Assembly (NCBI GenBank): GCA_041905785.1
Contig: JAYRKJ010000001.1
Coordinates: forward strand, 279,744-343,743
Length of the DNA: 64,000 nt
Direction of reading: 5' to 3'
Source: Roseateles_B sp041905785
Lineage (GTDB): Bacteria; Pseudomonadota; Gammaproteobacteria; Burkholderiales; Burkholderiaceae_C
Numbering within the stretch: the first letter of the stretch is position 1; each line of letters opens with the position of its first letter. The translations under genes were made by a program, and so were the position numbers. Positions 56,217 to 64,000 of this stretch are shown piece by piece. The notes below the pieces were generated by a model, which worked only from the letters and a program-made list of their open reading frames with translations, did no database searches and had not been told where the DNA came from.

Positions 56217-57389
56217 GTGAGCGAGCAAGACATCCCCCGCAGCGCCCCGGCTTCCGAGCCCGAGAGCGCCTCCGTGCTGCCCGAGAAAGTGCCGGCCCGC
56301 GCCGGCACGCCGGGTTCGCTGACCCTGATCCTGCTGACTCTGGGCGTGCTGTCCCTGGGCGCCCTGGGCCTGGCCTGGCAGGGGCACAGCCGCGCCAAGC
56401 AGCTGGAGCAGGAACTGGTGCGACGCCAGGAGCAGAGCCAGACCCAGGCCTCCGAGGCCCGCGGCATGGCCAGCCGGGCGCAGGATGTGGCCCAGGAAAC
56501 GGCGGCCAAGCTGGCGCTGCTGGACGCACGCCTCGCCGAGGTGGCCCTGCAGCGCGGGCAGCTGGAAGAACTGATCCAGTCCATGTCCCGCTCGCGGGAC
56601 GAAAACCTGCTGGGGGACATCGAGGCCTCGCTGCGGGTGGCTTTGCAGCAGACCAGCATCACCGGCAGTGCCGAGCCCCTGGTGGCGGCCTTGAAGCAGG
56701 CTGACGAGCGCCTGCAGCGCTACAAGCAGCCCCGCCTGGAGGGCGTGCGCCGCGCGGTGGTTCGCGACCTGGATCGCGTCAAGGCGGTCAGCGTGGTCGA
56801 CGTTGCCACCCTGGGCATCAAGCTGGACGAGGTGGCGCGTCTGGCGGACGAACTGCCGCTGCTCTCCGTGGCGGAGCGCGTGGCACAGGCCGAGGGCGAA
56901 GCAAGGGCGGAAGCCCGAGCCGAGGGCAAGGGCGATGCCAGGTCGGACGCCAAGCCCAGGAAGCCGGCCCAGCCCGCTGCCAAGGCGGCTGCGGCCCCCG
57001 AAGGCTGGGACGCCTGGTGGGCGTTGGCGCAGCTGCGCTGGCAGGAGCTCAGCAGCCAGGTCTGGCAGGAGACCAAGTCGCTGGTCCGCGTCACCCGCAT
57101 CAGCCACCCTGAAGCCGCGCTGATCACGCCCGAGCAGGGCTACTTCCTGCGCGAAAACCTCAAGCTGCGTCTGCTCAATGCGCGCCTGGCCCTCTTGAGC
57201 CGCCAGTACGACACGGCGCAGTCCGACCTGCGCGAAGCGCTGGCCTTGCTGGATCGTTACGTGGACATGCGCTCGCGCAAGGCCCAGTCGGCAGCCGAAC
57301 TGCTGCGCCAGGTGCAGGGCCAGGCTCGCCAGGTGGCGGTGCCGCGTCCCGATGACAGCCTCGCGGCCCTGGCCGCGGCCGGCCGCTGA
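56217..57389 (+). CDS. hemX: HemX family membrane protein
   Basis: 390 aa. One transmembrane helix (about residues 35-55: LTLILLTLGVLSLGALGLAW), then a long coiled-coil (60-125) and helical HemX domain (RHPEAALITPEQGYFLREN-type segment and LNARLALLSRQYDTAQSDL). A Lys/Ala/Glu-rich linker separates them. Often mislabelled uroporphyrinogen methyltransferase, but no methyltransferase motifs are present. The exact role in haem synthesis is unclear. GTG 56217. Confidence 0.9.
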   Translation: MSEQDIPRSAPASEPESASVLPEKVPARAGTPGSLTLILLTLGVLSLGALGLAWQGHSRAKQLEQELVRRQEQSQTQASEARGMASRAQDVAQETAAKLALLDARLAEVALQRGQLEELIQSMSRSRDENLLGDIEASLRVALQQTSITGSAEPLVAALKQADERLQRYKQPRLEGVRRAVVRDLDRVKAVSVVDVATLGIKLDEVARLADELPLLSVAERVAQAEGEARAEARAEGKGDARSDAKPRKPAQPAAKAAAAPEGWDAWWALAQLRWQELSSQVWQETKSLVRVTRISHPEAALITPEQGYFLRENLKLRLLNARLALLSRQYDTAQSDLREALALLDRYVDMRSRKAQSAAELLRQVQGQARQVAVPRPDDSLAALAAAGR

Positions 57390-57402
57390 GGGAGGCCGGC
57401 TC

Positions 57403-58647
57403 ATGCGTACCGTGATCTGGCTGGTGCTGCTCTTCGCCGCGGCGGTGGTCGCTGCCCTGACCTTGGGCAGCAACGACGGCCTGGCAAGTTTTTACTGGAA
57501 TGGCTGGCGGCTGGACGTGTCGCTCAACCTGTTCCTGCTGGCGCTGGTGGCCGGCTGCTTTGCGCTGGTGACCCTCATCCAGACTATCAACTCCCTGATT
57601 TCCCTGCCGCGCCGTGCCCGCGAATGGCGCATGGCGCAGCGCGAGCGCAGTGCTCAGCTGGCCTTGCGCGAAGCGCTGGCGGAGTTTTTCGGCGCCCGCT
57701 ATGGCCGAGCCCAGAAGGCGGTGCAGCGTGCCTTGAACATCCAGTCCCAGACGCCTGACCTGGCCCAGGACCAGGCCTTCATGGCCCTGAGCCATCTGCT
57801 GGCGGCCCAAAGCGCCCACCGCCTGCAGGACAAGCGACGTCGTGACGAGCAGCTCCAGCTGGCCCTTCAATTCGCGCAGGCCTCCTCGCAGGCCAAGGCC
57901 CAGGAAGAGGGGGCCAAGCTGCTGGCGGCCGAGTGGGCGCTCGATGATCGTGATGCTCAGCGTGCCAGCCAGATCCTGGCTGAGCTGACGCCCGGCGTGG
58001 CCCGGCGCACGCAGGCGCTGCGCCTGAAGCTGCAGGCTGCACGTTTGTCCCGCCAGCCCTTGGAAGCCTTGCGCACGGCACGTCTGCTGGCCAAACACCA
58101 GGGCTTCTCCAAGGCGGCCGCGCAGGGGTTGCTGCGGTCGCTGGCGGTCGAGGCCCTGGAGGCTGGCCGGGACATCGATCAGCTGCGCTCGGCCTGGCAA
58201 CAGCTCGACACGGCCGACCGGCGCGATGTGTTCGTGGCGGCACGGGCCGCCCAGTGTGCCGCCAGCCTGGGCGCGCCGGACGACGGCCGAGGCTGGCTGC
58301 GCCCTTCCTGGGACGACTATGCCGAGCTGCAGGCCGACGAGCGCCTGGCGCTCGCCGAGGCCCTGGTGCACTGCATGGCCGGTCTGGGGCCGGAATGGCT
58401 GCAGCGCCTGGAAAGCCTGACGCAGCGCCATGCCCGCGACCCCGGCCTGTCTTACGCGCTGGGTCATGCCCTGGCTGAGCGCCAGCTTTGGGGCAAGGCC
58501 CGCTTGATGCTGGAGCAGGCGACGCAGGAACGTCAGCTGAGCGTGGCTGCGCGCCGCCGCTGCTGGCTCCAATTGGCGAATCTGGCGGAGAACGATGGTG
58601 ACGCCGAGCGTCGCGCGCGCTGCTTCGAGGCCGCCGCCTTGCTTTGA
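57403..58647 (+). CDS. hemY: HemY family TPR membrane protein
   Basis: 414 aa. Two N-terminal transmembrane helices (residues 3-23 and 40-62) with the family motif FYWNGWRLDVSLNLFLLAL, followed by TPR-like helical repeats facing the periplasm or cytoplasm. Belongs to proteobacterial HemY, which is not the protoporphyrinogen oxidase of Gram-positives. ATG 57403 has GGGAGG upstream. Last gene of the hem operon. Confidence 0.92.
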   Translation: MRTVIWLVLLFAAAVVAALTLGSNDGLASFYWNGWRLDVSLNLFLLALVAGCFALVTLIQTINSLISLPRRAREWRMAQRERSAQLALREALAEFFGARYGRAQKAVQRALNIQSQTPDLAQDQAFMALSHLLAAQSAHRLQDKRRRDEQLQLALQFAQASSQAKAQEEGAKLLAAEWALDDRDAQRASQILAELTPGVARRTQALRLKLQAARLSRQPLEALRTARLLAKHQGFSKAAAQGLLRSLAVEALEAGRDIDQLRSAWQQLDTADRRDVFVAARAAQCAASLGAPDDGRGWLRPSWDDYAELQADERLALAEALVHCMAGLGPEWLQRLESLTQRHARDPGLSYALGHALAERQLWGKARLMLEQATQERQLSVAARRRCWLQLANLAENDGDAERRARCFEAAALL

Positions 58648-58727
58648 CCCGCCCGTGCCGATGGTGATCTCAGCGTTCGGCAAGGGTGGCGCGAGTTCCG
58701 CCGGATGCCGAAAAGTTCAGATGAATC

Positions 58728-58757
58728 TTGCGCTCCAAGAAAAAACCATGCTATAGT
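58728..58757 (+). promoter_or_regulatory. promoter of first tRNA-Arg
   Basis: TTGCGC (58728-58733), 18-bp spacer, TATAGT (58752-58757), ending 11 nt before the mature tRNA. Confidence 0.7.
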
Positions 58758-58768
58758 TCAAGGCTTCG

Positions 58769-58845
58769 GCGGCTGTAGCTCAGTTGGATAGAGTACTTGG
58801 CTACGAACCAAGGGGTCGTGGGTTCGAATCCTGCCAGCCGCGCCA
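58769..58845 (+). tRNA. tRNA-Arg (anticodon ACG)
   Basis: Cloverleaf of 77 nt with encoded CCA: acceptor GCGGCTG/CAGCCGC, discriminator G, D-arm, anticodon stem CTTGG/CCAAG around CTACGAA, T-arm with GGTTCGAATCC. The anticodon ACG is read as ICG after deamination and decodes CGU/CGC/CGA. An identical copy follows 273 bp downstream. Confidence 0.98.
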
Positions 58846-59118
58846 GAAAATGAAACCAGCTGAACTAAAAAGCAGCTGGGTAAAGCCGAAAAGATTGCTA
58901 TCAAGGCCCCTTTCAGGGTCCAAAAGGCAGCTGAAAAAGCTGCTGCCGATAAGCAAAAATGGGAAACGCCAGTGCTGGCACTGAGTTTCACCGGCTGTTG
59001 TTTGAGGCGTGCATCACGGTGCTGCAAGGCATCGAGATGAACCGGAAAAAATAAAAAAATGAGGCCTTGGGCTTGCGATTCAATCGAAAATCGCGCTAGA
59101 ATCTAAGGCTCAACTAAA
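58846..59118. other. spacer between the two tRNA-Arg genes
   Basis: 273 bp, clearly lower in GC than the surroundings. It contains a Lys/Ala-like codon pattern (AAGGCAGCTGAAAAAGCTGC) but stops interrupt every frame, and the promoter of the second tRNA at its end. I see no gene; it might be a decayed remnant (inference). Confidence 0.4.
59073..59102 (+). promoter_or_regulatory. promoter of second tRNA-Arg
   Basis: TTGCGA (59073-59078), 18-bp spacer, TAGAAT (59097-59102), 16 nt before the tRNA. Same architecture as the first copy although the flanking DNA differs. Confidence 0.7.
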
Positions 59119-59195
59119 GCGGCTGTAGCTCAGTTGGATAGAGTACTTGGCTACGAACCAAGGGGTCGTGGGTTCGAATCCTGCCAGCCGCGCCA
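59119..59195 (+). tRNA. tRNA-Arg (anticodon ACG), second identical copy
   Basis: Base-for-base the same 77-nt gene as 58769-58845, including CCA. Followed after 13 bp by a strong terminator. Confidence 0.98.
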
Positions 59196-59208
59196 ATAAC
59201 AAGAAATG

Positions 59209-59243
59209 AAAAAGGCCTGCGAGAAATCGCAGGCCTTTTTTTC
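59209..59243 (+). terminator. terminator after tRNA-Arg pair
   Basis: 14-bp stem AAAAAGGCCTGCGA/TCGCAGGCCTTTTT capped by a GAAA tetraloop and followed by further T. One of the strongest terminators in the window. Confidence 0.93.
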
Positions 59244-59265
59244 TTTTCAGTCCCATTCGAAAAAC

Positions 59266-59505
59266 TTGGCTGAGCAAAACTTGGCTGAGCATTTTCGGCT
59301 GAACTGTCCAGGCTGCCGTTTCCCAACTGCACCTTCCCAACTGCACGATCCCAACTGCACCTTTCCAACTGCACCTTTCCAACTGCCGTTTCACAACCGC
59401 GGTTCACCACTGCCGTTTCCCGACAGCGATTTAGCAACAGCTGTTTCTCCGCTGGGCTTTCCAGTGGGGCGTTTCCAACCGAGGTTTCCTGTCGGCAACT
59501 GTGCC
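59266..59505. repeat. degenerate 14-bp tandem array
   Basis: From 59282 units begin every 14 bp without slipping: 59296, 59310, 59324, 59338, 59352, 59366, 59380, 59394, 59408, 59422, 59436, 59450, 59464, 59478, 59492. Consensus about CAACTGCCGTTTCC. The middle units (59324-59379) are nearly identical and both ends are decayed. A leading 15-bp duplicate TTGGCTGAGCAAAAC lies at 59266. It fills the gap between the tRNA terminator and the 3' end of the racemase gene. The period is not a multiple of three, so it is not a protein repeat. Confidence 0.85.
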
Positions 59506-59621
59506 GCGAGAACCGGCACCTTGCGACGCACTCCAAATAGCCTGGCATGTCCTTGCCGGCAGGGCACGGGACGCGGGGCGACTTGCAGGTTTTCACTTGC
59601 CCATGCAGCGGCGGGTGCCGG

Positions 59622-60776
59622 TCATGGCGCTCTTTCGACTTGGCCCGGTGCAGCGTCCCTCAGCAGGCTTGCCCTGCATTGCGGCGTGAGTGGCAGGAGG
59701 TCGAGGATTTCCGCCGCCTGTGCACCGGCTGCCGGGGGAGCGCTTGGTTCGCGTGTGCGGCTGCGCGAAAAGCGCGGCGCGGCGCAGGCCTGCCAATGGC
59801 CCTCCACCTCGACGAAGGCCTGGCGCGCCTGCTGATGGGGATGCCGTGGTGCTTCGTTCAGGTCCAGCACGCCAGCCACGCAGGCCTCGCTGCCTTCCAG
59901 CAGCGCGACCCAAGCGTCGCGCGGTTTTTCCTTCAAGCGGCGCGCCACCCGTTCGCGCAGCCGAGGCCAGCGGTGCCAGTCGAGTTGCCCGCCTGGATCT
60001 TCGTCCGCCAGGTCCAGGCGCTGCAGCAGCTCCCGATAGAAAGCCGGCTCGATGGCGCCCAGGCTGAGAAAGCGTCCGTCGGCGCATTCGAAGCTGTCAT
60101 AGAAGGGGCTGCCGTGCAGGAAGAAGTTTTGCGCGGGATCGGTCGGCCACAGGCCCTGGCCCATCAAGGACCGGGCGAGGCTGCCCAGCAGATTGGCGCC
60201 GTCCAGCATGGCGGCATCCACGACTTGGCCACGGCCTGAATTGCGGCTTTCCAGCAAGGCGCACACCATGCCAAAGGCCAGCAGCAGCCCGCCGCCGGCC
60301 ATGTCGCCGATCACGGTGGCGGGAATGATGGGGGCCTGGCCGGGACGCTGACTCAGACTCAGCAGGCCGCTTAAGGCCACGTAGTTGATGTCATGGCCGG
60401 CCGCCTGGGCCAGCGGCCCGGTCTGGCCCCAGCCGGTGACGCGTCCGTAGACCAGGCGTGGATGCAGGGGCTCGAACGCGGCGGGACCCAGGCCCAGCCG
60501 CTCCATGACGCCGGGACGATAGCCTTCGATGAGGCCGTCTGCGCGCAGCACCAGCTGCCGCAGGGCCTCGATGGCCTCGGGCTTTTTCAGATCCAGGACC
60601 AGGGAGCGTTTGCCCCGGTTCATGGCGCCGCCGCTGCCCAGGCTGCGCTGCGCTGCAGGGCGTTCGATGACGATCACGTCAGCGCCCATATCGGCCAGCA
60701 GCATGCCGGTGAAGGGGCAGGGGCCGATGCCGGCCAGTTCGATGATCCGCAGTCCGCTCAAGGGTCCCGACGTCAT
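59622..60776 (-). CDS. CaiB/BaiF CoA-transferase family protein, probable alpha-methylacyl-CoA racemase
   Basis: 384 aa, class III CoA-transferase fold. Features: LRIIELAGIGPCPFTGMLLA, ADVIVIERP, RGKRSLVLDLK, and GHDINYVALSG, the last being typical of alpha-methylacyl-CoA racemases; GDMAGGGLLLA supplies the active-site Asp. The racemase role is inferred: it prepares branched fatty acyl-CoA for beta-oxidation. ATG 60776; it is divergent from greB with a 93-bp spacer. No other lipid genes nearby. Confidence 0.88.
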   Translation of the reverse strand: MTSGPLSGLRIIELAGIGPCPFTGMLLADMGADVIVIERPAAQRSLGSGGAMNRGKRSLVLDLKKPEAIEALRQLVLRADGLIEGYRPGVMERLGLGPAAFEPLHPRLVYGRVTGWGQTGPLAQAAGHDINYVALSGLLSLSQRPGQAPIIPATVIGDMAGGGLLLAFGMVCALLESRNSGRGQVVDAAMLDGANLLGSLARSLMGQGLWPTDPAQNFFLHGSPFYDSFECADGRFLSLGAIEPAFYRELLQRLDLADEDPGGQLDWHRWPRLRERVARRLKEKPRDAWVALLEGSEACVAGVLDLNEAPRHPHQQARQAFVEVEGHWQACAAPRFSRSRTREPSAPPAAGAQAAEILDLLPLTPQCRASLLRDAAPGQVERAP

Positions 60777-60857
60777 GCTGCTCCTTCCAAAGCCATACTG
60801 CTGGGGCAGACCTGTCGCTTCGTGCCAGGTCCCCGAGGGGTCGACAAAACTTGACGA

Positions 60858-60863
60858 GACAAT
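60858..60863 (+). promoter_or_regulatory. candidate -10 box of greB
   Basis: GACAAT, 6 nt before ATG 60870, with no Shine-Dalgarno. Confidence 0.3.
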
Positions 60864-60869
60864 ACACGC

Positions 60870-61433
60870 ATGAGCAAGGCTTTCACCAAGGAAAACGACG
60901 GGGATGACGACGATGACATCCCCGGCCTGCCGCCATTGCCGGCGGGCGCACGCAACTACATCACGCCCCAGGGCTACGCCCGGCTGCGCGCGGAATTCAT
61001 GGAGCTGCTGGACGTGGAGCGGCCCAAGATCGTCGAGGCCGTGTCCTGGGCCGCGAAGAATGGCGACCGGTCCGAGAACGGCGATTACCTCTACGGCAAG
61101 AAGCGCCTGCGTGAAATTGACCGGCGCCTCCGCTTCCTGACCAAGCGTCTGGACATCGCCGAGGTGGCCGATCCGTCCCTGCACCATGGCTGCGACCAGA
61201 TCTTCTTTGGCGCCACGGTCACCTACGCCAACAGCAAGGGAGAAGAGCGCACCATCACGATCAAGGGCATCGACGAGGCCGACAGCCTCAAGGGTGAGGT
61301 CAGCTGGGTGTCGCCGATTGCACGTGCCCTGCTCAAGGCGAGAGAGGGGGACGAAGTGCAGCTGATGACGCCAGGTGGGCTGGAGCAGCTGGAGGTGGTG
61401 CAGGTCCGCTATCCGGCACCTGACGAGTCCTGA
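60870..61433 (+). CDS. greB: transcription elongation factor GreB
   Basis: Rescues backtracked RNA polymerase by stimulating transcript cleavage. 187 aa. N-terminal coiled-coil (YITPQGYARLRAEFMELL, ENGDYLYGKKRLREIDRRL, tip with the acidic pair) and C-terminal FKBP-like domain (FFGATVTYAN, SWVSPIARALLKAREGDEV). An acidic stretch of Asp at residues 10-16 is added at the N-terminus. Family placement as GreB rather than GreA rests on NGDYLYGKKRLREID. Converges with spoT. Confidence 0.95.
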   Translation: MSKAFTKENDGDDDDDIPGLPPLPAGARNYITPQGYARLRAEFMELLDVERPKIVEAVSWAAKNGDRSENGDYLYGKKRLREIDRRLRFLTKRLDIAEVADPSLHHGCDQIFFGATVTYANSKGEERTITIKGIDEADSLKGEVSWVSPIARALLKAREGDEVQLMTPGGLEQLEVVQVRYPAPDES

Positions 61434-61490
61434 GCGGCTACCGAGCGGCCGCTGGAGACAAGGGCTGCAGCGCCCGTGCGGCGGCCCTGC

Positions 61491-63755
61491 TCAGGGCTTG
61501 ATGCGCCAGACCCGCAACACGGCTGGGGAGCGTTTGAGCATGCGCAGCACCTCGGCCAGATGCAGGCGGTCCCGCACCGAGATCAGCAGCTGCATTTCGG
61601 CCGTCTCGCGTGCCTGGGACTCATCGCTCATGGAAATATGCGTGATGTCGGCCTCCGCGGTGCTGACGGCGGTGGCGATCTGCGCCAGCACGCCCTTGCC
61701 GTTACGCATCAACACGCCGATGGCGGCCTCAAAGCTACGGGTCATCTCTTCGGCCCAGGCCACGGCGATCCAGTGCTCGCTGTCGCGCTGGAAGAGTCGG
61801 CGGCCGACCTGGCATTCGGCCGTGTGCACGATCAGCCCTTCGCCGCGGCCCAGATAGCCCTTGACGTCATCGCCGGGCACGGGGCGGCAGCAACTGGCCA
61901 GGCGCACCGAGGCGCCTTCGCTGCCGTCCAGCGTGATCTGCCCCTGGGTGGTCTGGTCGTCAGTGCCGAAGCGGCCGAGCGTGAGCGTGACGGCATCGGG
62001 ACGCTGGCCCTGCGCCGCCAGCATGCGGGCCATTTTCTTGGCCACGATGGTTGCGATCTTGCGGCCCAGTCCCACTTCCACCAGCAATTCGTGCACGCTG
62101 CGGTTGCCAGCCCATTTGGCGAGGTCCAGCCACAAGGCCTGGGCGTCCTGGTCCTCGATGTCCAGGCTGGGAAGGGCCAGCCCCTCGGCACGCAGAGCCT
62201 GGGCCAGCATCTTCTGCCCCAGTTCGCGTGACTCCTCCTGCTCCAGATTCTTCAGGAAATGGCGGATCTTCGAACGGGCGCGACCCGTGCGCACGAAGCT
62301 GAGCCAGGCCGGGTTGGGCCTGGCGCCGGTAGCGGTGATGATCTCCACCACGTCACCGCTGCGCAGCTCAGCGCGCAGCGGAACGGGTTCGCCATTGACC
62401 TTGGCCGCCACGCAGTGATCGCCGACATCGGAGTGGATGGCATAGGCGTAGTCCACCGGCGTGGCGCCGCGCGGCAGCGCCATGATCTTGCTCTTGGGGG
62501 TGAAGACGTAGACCGCGTCCGGGAAGAGATCGATCTTGACGTGCTCCAGGAATTCGCTGGCGTCGCGGGTCTCGTCCTGGATGTCGATCAGCGACTGCAG
62601 CCAGCGCGAGCCCAGCTGCTGCACGGCCTGCGGATTGCCCTTGGCCTTGTAGAGCCAATGGGCTGCCACGCCTTTCTCGGCCACCATGTGCATGGTCTCG
62701 GTGCGCATCTGAAACTCCACCGGCGTACCCAGCGGGCTGACCAGGGTGGTGTGCAGGCTTTGGTAGCCATTGGGCTTGGGGATGGCGATGTAGTCCTTGA
62801 AGCGGCCGGGCTGGGGTTTGTAGAGCTGGTGCAGCACGCCCAGGGCCAGGTAGCACTGCGGCAGCTCCGCCACCACGACGCGGAAGCCGAAGATGTCGCT
62901 CACCTGGGCAAAGCTCAGGTGCTTCTCGCGCATCTTCTTGTAGATGGAGAACAGGGTCTTCTCGCGGCCCTGGATCTCGACCTTCAGACCGGCATCCGCA
63001 AAGGCCTTGACGACGTCACGCTCGATGCGGGAGACCAGGTCGCGCCGGTTGCCGCGCGCCTTGGCGACGGCCTTGGACAGCGCCGCATGGCGCCAGGGGT
63101 GGATGTACTGGAATGAGAGCTCCTGCAGCTCCCGGTAAATCTCGTTGAGGCCCAGCCGGTGCGCGATGGGGGCATAGATGTCCAGCGTTTCCCGGGCGAT
63201 GCGGCGGCGCTTCTCGAAGGCCATGTGGCCCATGGTCCGCATATTGTGCAGACGGTCGGCCAGCTTGATCAGGATGACGCGCACGTCCCTGGCCATGGCC
63301 AGCAGCATCTTGCGGAAGGACTCCGCCTGGGACTCCTCCTTGGTGGAGAACTGCAGCTTGTCCAGCTTGGTGAGGCCGTCCACCAGTTCGGCGGTCGGCG
63401 CCTCGAAGCGCTCGATCAGCTCGGTCTTGGTGACGCCGCAGTCCTCCATGGCGTCATGCATCAGCGCCGCCATGATGGCTTGGGCATCCAGCCGCCACTC
63501 GGCGCAAATGCCAGCCACCGCGATCGGGTGCGTGATGTAGGGCTCGCCACTGGCCCGGAACTGACCCAGGTGGGCCTCGTCGGCGAACTTGTAGGCTTCG
63601 CGAATGCGCTTGATGTCCGCCTTGGGCAGATAGCTCAGCCGGTGCAGCAAGGCGTCAAAAGACGCCGCCTCGGCCTGAGTAGGCTCTTGGGCGGTCTTGT
63701 GCAAGCCCGGCATCAGCGCGGCGGGCAAGGAGGCGGCGAAAGAACGAAGACCCAT
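61491..63755 (-). CDS. spoT: bifunctional (p)ppGpp synthetase/hydrolase SpoT/Rel
   Basis: Stringent-response enzyme. 754 aa. The HD hydrolase domain is intact (AALMHDAMEDCGV, KLADRLHNMRTM), so it can degrade (p)ppGpp. The synthetase domain follows (VEIQGREKTLFSIYKKM, VSDIFGFRVVV, NGYQSLHTTL, EFQMRTETMHMVAE), then TGS (VFTPKSKIMALPRGATPVDYA split), a helical region and a C-terminal ACT domain. ATG 63755; TTAATT lies 7 nt upstream without a Shine-Dalgarno. rpoZ, the usual upstream neighbour, is not seen before the window ends. Confidence 0.95.
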   Translation of the reverse strand: MGLRSFAASLPAALMPGLHKTAQEPTQAEAASFDALLHRLSYLPKADIKRIREAYKFADEAHLGQFRASGEPYITHPIAVAGICAEWRLDAQAIMAALMHDAMEDCGVTKTELIERFEAPTAELVDGLTKLDKLQFSTKEESQAESFRKMLLAMARDVRVILIKLADRLHNMRTMGHMAFEKRRRIARETLDIYAPIAHRLGLNEIYRELQELSFQYIHPWRHAALSKAVAKARGNRRDLVSRIERDVVKAFADAGLKVEIQGREKTLFSIYKKMREKHLSFAQVSDIFGFRVVVAELPQCYLALGVLHQLYKPQPGRFKDYIAIPKPNGYQSLHTTLVSPLGTPVEFQMRTETMHMVAEKGVAAHWLYKAKGNPQAVQQLGSRWLQSLIDIQDETRDASEFLEHVKIDLFPDAVYVFTPKSKIMALPRGATPVDYAYAIHSDVGDHCVAAKVNGEPVPLRAELRSGDVVEIITATGARPNPAWLSFVRTGRARSKIRHFLKNLEQEESRELGQKMLAQALRAEGLALPSLDIEDQDAQALWLDLAKWAGNRSVHELLVEVGLGRKIATIVAKKMARMLAAQGQRPDAVTLTLGRFGTDDQTTQGQITLDGSEGASVRLASCCRPVPGDDVKGYLGRGEGLIVHTAECQVGRRLFQRDSEHWIAVAWAEEMTRSFEAAIGVLMRNGKGVLAQIATAVSTAEADITHISMSDESQARETAEMQLLISVRDRLHLAEVLRMLKRSPAVLRVWRIKP

Positions 63756-64000
63756 GAAGCGAAATTAACACAAGGCCAATGCCGACTGCTGCCCTCAGCA
63801 CAAATTGCTGGGGCGGGAGGGCGCGTGCCGGGCCGGCGGATGCGGGCAAACCATGAAAAAAGGCGCCCTATTGGGCAATGCCAGTCAGTTAAGCCTGACT
63901 GGCATTTTTTTCGTCGGGAATTTGTGAGCCCGGTTCTTGACCTCTCTGGCGTAGCTTCGTTCGCCGCGGCGCGGTGGCAGCACAAAGTGGCGAGATTGCT
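63756..64000. other. region upstream of spoT
   Basis: 245 bp to the window edge. It contains a strong plus-strand terminator (63877-63911) but no plus-strand gene before it, so a short divergent RNA between 63756 and 63911 is possible. On the minus strand, GCCCAATAGGGC followed by GCCTTTTTT (63855-63876) could be a weak attenuator in the spoT leader. No protein gene is convincing. Confidence 0.5.
63877..63911 (+). terminator. orphan plus-strand terminator
   Basis: Perfect 12-bp stem AATGCCAGTCAG/CTGACTGGCATT, loop TTAAGC, then seven T. It has no coding gene upstream on its strand within the window. Confidence 0.85.

Noticed and set aside
59114..59596. Minus-strand frame of 160 codons through the 14-bp array and second tRNA
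   Set aside because: It includes a tRNA gene, its composition (Cys/Trp/Arg mix) follows the repeat, and there is no match or start signal.
63853..63927. 24-codon open frame (starts MKKGALLGNASQ) upstream of spoT
   Set aside because: It overlaps the terminator hairpin exactly, has no ribosome site, and its codons are explained by the stem and T tract.

Overview
This is a contiguous piece of a high-GC betaproteobacterial chromosome. Gene content, start-codon habits and -10 boxes of the TAGAAT/TACAAT type point to Burkholderiales, most likely the Roseateles/Leptothrix/Rubrivivax group (inference; no 16S is present). The DNA is almost entirely housekeeping. I see no phage, insertion sequence, plasmid or CRISPR array. 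The non-genic novelty lies in repeats and in promoter/start-codon geometry.

Layout. 1-7.6 kb, minus strand: rpoD (3' end cut off by the window edge), dnaG, and a large membrane c-di-GMP phosphodiesterase. 7.8-10.1 kb, minus: H-NS-like protein, yggX, argA. 10.2-19.5 kb, plus: a VOC protein, the RNA helicase hrpA, then two tandem kinase-HDOD fusion genes, the first a pseudokinase. 19.5-22.3 kb: the SRP RNA gene ffs (minus), an unknown gene, a SirB2-type membrane protein and a PurM-like enzyme. 22.4-27.3 kb, plus: dnaX-ybaB-recR, a MAPEG protein and an exported esterase. 27.3-31.1 kb: mltD-gloB (minus) facing away from a methyltransferase and rnhA, an arrangement also known in enterobacteria. 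31.2-37.5 kb: an RND efflux adaptor and pump, a Crp-like regulator, dcd and an unknown gene. 38-41 kb: an S46 exopeptidase followed by a four-copy 182-bp tandem repeat, each copy carrying a terminator-like hairpin. 41-47.9 kb: lldD, a LysR regulator, a YbaN protein, a TPR sensor kinase, dinB and a hemerythrin. 47.9-58.6 kb: argH-algZ-algR-(ppc)-hemC-hemD-hemX-hemY, the same neighbourhood as in Pseudomonas apart from ppc inserted on the opposite strand. 58.7-59.2 kb: two identical tRNA-Arg(ACG) genes, then an array with a 14-bp period. 59.6-63.8 kb: a CaiB-family racemase, greB and spoT.

How the genes work together. Replication, recombination and repair are represented by dnaG, dnaX, ybaB, recR, rnhA and dinB; transcription by rpoD, greB, spoT and hrpA; arginine synthesis by argA and argH; haem synthesis by hemCDXY; envelope functions by mltD, the RND pump and the S46 peptidase. 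Signalling is unusually dense: an EAL protein, two HDOD-kinase fusions, AlgZ/AlgR, a TPR histidine kinase and (p)ppGpp.

Best leads for follow-up are: (1) the pseudokinase-HDOD / kinase-HDOD-GAF pair; (2) at least nine genes whose -10-like hexamer lies only 6-10 nt before the start codon with no Shine-Dalgarno, suggesting leaderless mRNAs; (3) the 182-bp terminator-bearing minisatellite; (4) the 14-bp-register array behind the tRNA-Arg pair; (5) an orphan plus-strand terminator upstream of spoT.
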